A stretch of 15,818 bases of DNA, taken from NCBI GenBank assembly GCA_903899795.1, contig CAIUKX010000067.1:1-15818 (forward strand), read 5' to 3'. Within the stretch, counting starts at the first letter, position 1; every line of letters begins with the position of its first letter. Of this stretch, positions 13,292 to 15,818 are shown piece by piece. Made by a program: the position numbers and the translations under genes. The stretch is from an uncultured Flavobacteriales bacterium (GTDB lineage: Bacteria > Bacteroidota > Bacteroidia > Flavobacteriales_D > Crocinitomicaceae). The notes below the pieces were generated by a model. It made no database searches. It was not told the origin of the DNA and saw only the letters and a program-made list of their open reading frames with translations.

Positions 13292-14305
13292 ATGATTGAT
13301 TTTAGAAGCGATACTGTTACTCTTCCGACTCAGGAAATGAGAGAGTTCATGATAAATGCTCCAGTTGGAGATGATGTTTTCAATGAAGATCCGAGTATTC
13401 ATGAACTTCAAAATTATGCTGCCGAATTATTTGGAATGGAGGATGCTTTATTTTGTTCTTCGGGTACGCAAACCAATCAAATTGCAATAAATGTGCATGT
13501 AAAACCAGGTGGTGAAATTATTTGCCACGAAGACAGTCATATCTATAAATACGAAGGAGGAGGAATCGCTAAAAATTCAGGTGCCTCAGTTCGACTTTTA
13601 CAAGGAAATCGTGGACGAATCACAGCAGAAATTATTTCAAAATGGTTCAATCCTGATGACATTCATCTTCCCGTAACAGAATTGGTTAGTCTTGAAGACA
13701 CGGCCAATCGTGGTGGTGGATCCGTTTACGATTTTGAAGAAATCAAAAAAATCAGACAATTGTGCCTTTCACAAAATGTACCTCTTCATTTAGATGGAGC
13801 CCGATTGATGAATGCACTAGCTGTAAATAACATCCCGATCAAAGAATACGCTTCACAATTCGACTCGATTTCTCTTTGCCTTTCCAAAGGTTTGGGAGCT
13901 CCGGTAGGTTCTCTTTTAATGGGTAATAAGGACTTCATCAAAAAATCAAGACGAGTTCGAAAAGTGTTTGGAGGAGGAATGCGTCAGGCAGGTTTTTTAG
14001 CTGCTGCTGGACTTTATGCACTCAAAAACAATTTAGAACGTTTGAAAGACGATCATCGGCGCGCTCTTCTTTTAGAAAATTGTTTAAATGAACTATCATG
14101 GGTAAACGAAGTTATCCCAGTGGAAACCAATATCGTTGTCATTATTTTAAAACAAAATGAAAAACGCGATTTTTATATCCAAAAATTAAAAGACAATGGC
14201 ATCCTAACAGTCTCATTCGGTGAAGGAATGATCCGTATGGTCACTCATCTAAATATTTCCGATGCTGATATCGACAAAGCTTGTAAAGTATTGAAATGCA
14301 TTTGA
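13292..14305 (+). CDS. ltaE: Low-specificity L-threonine aldolase
   Basis: This 337-residue PLP enzyme of fold type I cleaves L-threonine or allo-threonine to glycine and acetaldehyde. Typical blocks are FRSDTVTLPTQEM (4-16), VGDDVFNEDPS (25-35), CSSGTQTNQIA (55-65), HEDSHIYKYEGGG (79-91, with the stacking His83), LVSLEDTANRGGG (131-143), LHLDGARLMNA (165-175, Asp168 binding the pyridine nitrogen) and SLCLSKGLGAPVGS (194-207, Schiff-base Lys199). All key residues are intact and the length is normal. It is the third gene of the barrel-waaA operon by spacing, though its function (glycine/threonine metabolism) has no clear tie to LPS. It ends at 14305, immediately against the stop of the convergent gene. 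Confidence 0.95.
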   Translation: MIDFRSDTVTLPTQEMREFMINAPVGDDVFNEDPSIHELQNYAAELFGMEDALFCSSGTQTNQIAINVHVKPGGEIICHEDSHIYKYEGGGIAKNSGASVRLLQGNRGRITAEIISKWFNPDDIHLPVTELVSLEDTANRGGGSVYDFEEIKKIRQLCLSQNVPLHLDGARLMNALAVNNIPIKEYASQFDSISLCLSKGLGAPVGSLLMGNKDFIKKSRRVRKVFGGGMRQAGFLAAAGLYALKNNLERLKDDHRRALLLENCLNELSWVNEVIPVETNIVVIILKQNEKRDFYIQKLKDNGILTVSFGEGMIRMVTHLNISDADIDKACKVLKCI

Positions 14306-15484
14306 TTATTGGACAATCCTCGTAAATGTACCATCCGCATAGATTACCAAAACAACTCCCCGGTACATTTCATTGACTTCTTGTCCCATGATGTCGGTTC
14401 GCATCACTATATCTTTTTTCACGAGACGATTATCAACTGATATTGGATCTGATACAAACATTTTACCATCGTAATCCGTTTGAACCAATCGGTAGTATAT
14501 AATCTCGTTAAAAGGAGGGTCATTGTCAATAAATGCATACTCGTTAACTGATTCTGATGATCCTGCACCATTGATAATTCCCAAATTACAGTAATCTACA
14601 AATTTATCACGTCTTTCTATAGTAAAATAATCATTGTTTAACTCTGTAAAGGTCTTCCATTCGATTTTCACTTTAGATCCACTCTCTAACTTAGCATTAA
14701 AACTCACTAATTCTATTGGAAGTTCAACAACAGGTGCTGTAAACACTACGATATTTTGAAAATTAAATGAATGCAATCGATTGGTAGCTGTTACTGTTCC
14801 TCCCACTGCAGTCACACCACAAACAATATTAATAGAACTGACATTTACATAATCACATGAAGCAATGTATTGGGTTTGAGCTATGGAAATACCATTAAAA
14901 GAACTCGCACTAGATGTAAATTTCGTTCCATCGGAATTGCTAGAGGACGTTAATTCTGTTGGATTTTCCAATGTATATGAATCAGGTGTTTGAAAAGTAT
15001 TATACTCTCTCAAAGGACTTCCTGATCCTCCACCATCAATATCAATTCCTTGTGCCCTAAGTGAGGACAAGATATAACTTGCGCCATTGGCAACATTATA
15101 GAATCGAATTTGAAATTTCATTCCCCACGAATTTCCATTTGTAGTAGTAGGTCCGGCAACTTGGGGTTCCCAGTCAGCTGCTGTTGAATTCCCGTCAATT
15201 GTCGTTAAAGTGGCTCCTCCCGTTATCGACAGAATCTCAATTCTTGCCTTAATCGTAATCCCCCCTTCAGTTCCAACATTGGGCCACTCGTAAATAGCGC
15301 CGACAGTCCCAGCAGTCCCACTTACTAACACTCCATTTCCTCCTCCATTTGGAAATTGTAATACTACCTGAGTTCGACTAGTAAGATTTATCAGTAAAAA
15401 TAAAATTGATAATAATATTGGAAGATCTTTTGCTCTTTTTTTCCAACCATGAAAAAAACTTAAAGCACAACGTATTGTCTTCAT
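14306..15484 (-). CDS. Secreted protein with T9SS-type C-terminal sorting domain
   Basis: This 392-residue protein has an N-terminal export signal with a hydrophobic core at about 21-34 (LPILLSILFLLINL), cleavage likely near SRT|QV. The n-region of about 20 residues, with several Lys/Arg, is unusually long. Residues 39-250 are Gly/Ser/Thr/Asn-rich and beta-type, with no domain I recognise. At 254-291 comes the widely seen flavobacterial segment LPIELVSFNAKLE, KVKIEWKTFTELNNDYFTIERR, then YYRLVQTDYDGK (330-341). The last 35 residues, MRTDIMGQEVNE then GVVLVIYADGTFTRIVQ, resemble the type A T9SS sorting domain. The protein is therefore probably exported to the cell surface or medium and its C-terminus removed on the way. 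Its partner machinery is not in this window. The stop codon abuts ltaE with no gap. Confidence 0.82.
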   Translation of the reverse strand: MKTIRCALSFFHGWKKRAKDLPILLSILFLLINLTSRTQVVLQFPNGGGNGVLVSGTAGTVGAIYEWPNVGTEGGITIKARIEILSITGGATLTTIDGNSTAADWEPQVAGPTTTNGNSWGMKFQIRFYNVANGASYILSSLRAQGIDIDGGGSGSPLREYNTFQTPDSYTLENPTELTSSSNSDGTKFTSSASSFNGISIAQTQYIASCDYVNVSSINIVCGVTAVGGTVTATNRLHSFNFQNIVVFTAPVVELPIELVSFNAKLESGSKVKIEWKTFTELNNDYFTIERRDKFVDYCNLGIINGAGSSESVNEYAFIDNDPPFNEIIYYRLVQTDYDGKMFVSDPISVDNRLVKKDIVMRTDIMGQEVNEMYRGVVLVIYADGTFTRIVQ

Positions 15485-15639
15485 AATGTAGTAGTTGTAG
15501 CGTGAATTACTTTATATAAGTTACAACAATTCTAATCATGAATTGGTATGAAAATGAAATAATAACATTAATTAAGTGGTACTACTTACTATTGAAACGT
15601 AAATAAGTGTAGAAAGGAATACAAGTATGCACATGAAAA

Positions 15640-15650
15640 CCTCACAGAGG
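15640..15650 (-). terminator. Possible weak terminator of the BamA-like gene
   Basis: On the minus strand a 4-bp stem, CCTC-TGT-GAGG, 12 nt after the stop codon is followed by TTTTC. The stem is short and the U-tract brief, so it is a weak candidate only. The remainder of 15485-15662 holds nothing I can name. Confidence 0.3.
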
Positions 15651-15662
15651 CCAAAGAATACC

Positions 15663-15818
15663 TTAGAAACAATGACCTATCTGGAAAAAGAATTGATGGT
15701 CTTCTTTCGAAATTGCATAATCAAAACGTAAAATGGTATTCACATTCCAAGCAATTCGAAGTCCCAAACCTTCGTTCACACGTAAATTGTTCACGTTTTT
15801 AGATAGAAGTGTTTTCCC
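15663..15818 (-). CDS. BamA/TamA-family outer-membrane barrel, C-terminal fragment
   Basis: Reading leftward from the window edge, an open frame of 51 residues ends at the TAA whose complement is at 15663-15665. The end reads GLGLRIAWNVNTILRFDYAIS, then KEDHQFFFQIGHCF. The pattern of a long glycine/aromatic strand with RxDYAxS and a final strand FFFQIGHxF is typical of the last beta strands of Omp85/BamA/TamA or surface-antigen barrels. The terminal Phe is the expected beta-signal. These proteins insert or export other outer-membrane proteins. The POTRA domains and most of the barrel lie outside the window, so the subfamily cannot be told. The T9SS-type gene lies downstream on the same strand with a 178-nt spacer, so the two may be transcribed separately. 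Confidence 0.75.
   Translation of the reverse strand, partial: GKTLLSKNVNNLRVNEGLGLRIAWNVNTILRFDYAISKEDHQFFFQIGHCF

Noticed and set aside
1..15818. Phage, IS element, toxin-antitoxin, restriction or other defence cassette, tRNA or rRNA
   Set aside because: No transposase, integrase, methylase or cloverleaf-like sequence was seen on either strand; every sizeable frame is explained by the listed genes or their shadows.

Overview
The window looks like ordinary chromosomal core sequence from a member of the Bacteroidota, most likely an AT-rich Flavobacteriales-type genome. The signs are: TAnnTTTG-like -7 promoter boxes; starts without clear Shine-Dalgarno sequences and with several GTG/TTG codons; an RNase E/G next to an HU gene; a DUF4296 lipoprotein after a dihydroorotase; a DUF3127 protein; and a secreted protein whose C-terminus resembles a type IX secretion (T9SS) sorting domain. 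The lineage is inferred from gene content, not from a marker comparison.

Layout. Bases 1-2000: the 3' end of an HU-family gene, an unmarked 30-residue Lys/Arg-rich protein of the AURKAIP1/COX24 (mS38) type, a terminator, then RNase E/G ending in a very long hairpin. Bases 1984-2570: a repeat-rich spacer and recX. Bases 2712-5115: a tight three-gene operon joined by two ATGA overlaps (polyprenol-phosphate mannosyltransferase-like GT2, dihydroorotase, DUF4296 lipoprotein). Bases 5243-6349: an orphan PAS histidine kinase, closed by a bidirectional terminator. Bases 6452-7620 (minus): ruvC followed by a DUF1801/YdeI-like gene, overlapping by 4 nt. Bases 7637-9665 (plus, diverging from ruvC across 16 nt): a flippase-like UPF0104 membrane protein and a membrane GT2. 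Bases 9746-11061 (minus): a flavin-reductase-like protein, then a DUF3127 protein with an SSB-like acidic tail. Bases 11298-14305 (plus): an outer-membrane beta-barrel protein, the Kdo transferase waaA and threonine aldolase, packed as one operon. Bases 14306-15818 (minus): a T9SS-type secreted protein and the C-terminal end of a BamA/TamA-type barrel.

Functional themes. Several genes serve the envelope: two GT2 enzymes, the flippase-like protein, waaA, a beta-barrel protein, a BamA-like protein and a T9SS cargo. Several others serve DNA or RNA: HU, RNase E/G, RecX, RuvC and DUF3127. I found no phage, IS, CRISPR, toxin-antitoxin or defence cassette and no tRNA or rRNA. I cannot honestly claim a new system. 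The best leads are the DUF3127 protein with its SSB-like C-terminus, the 30-residue basic protein, the hairpin that swallows the rng stop codon, the two palindromic intergenic elements, and a possible leaderless promoter for the barrel-waaA-ltaE operon.
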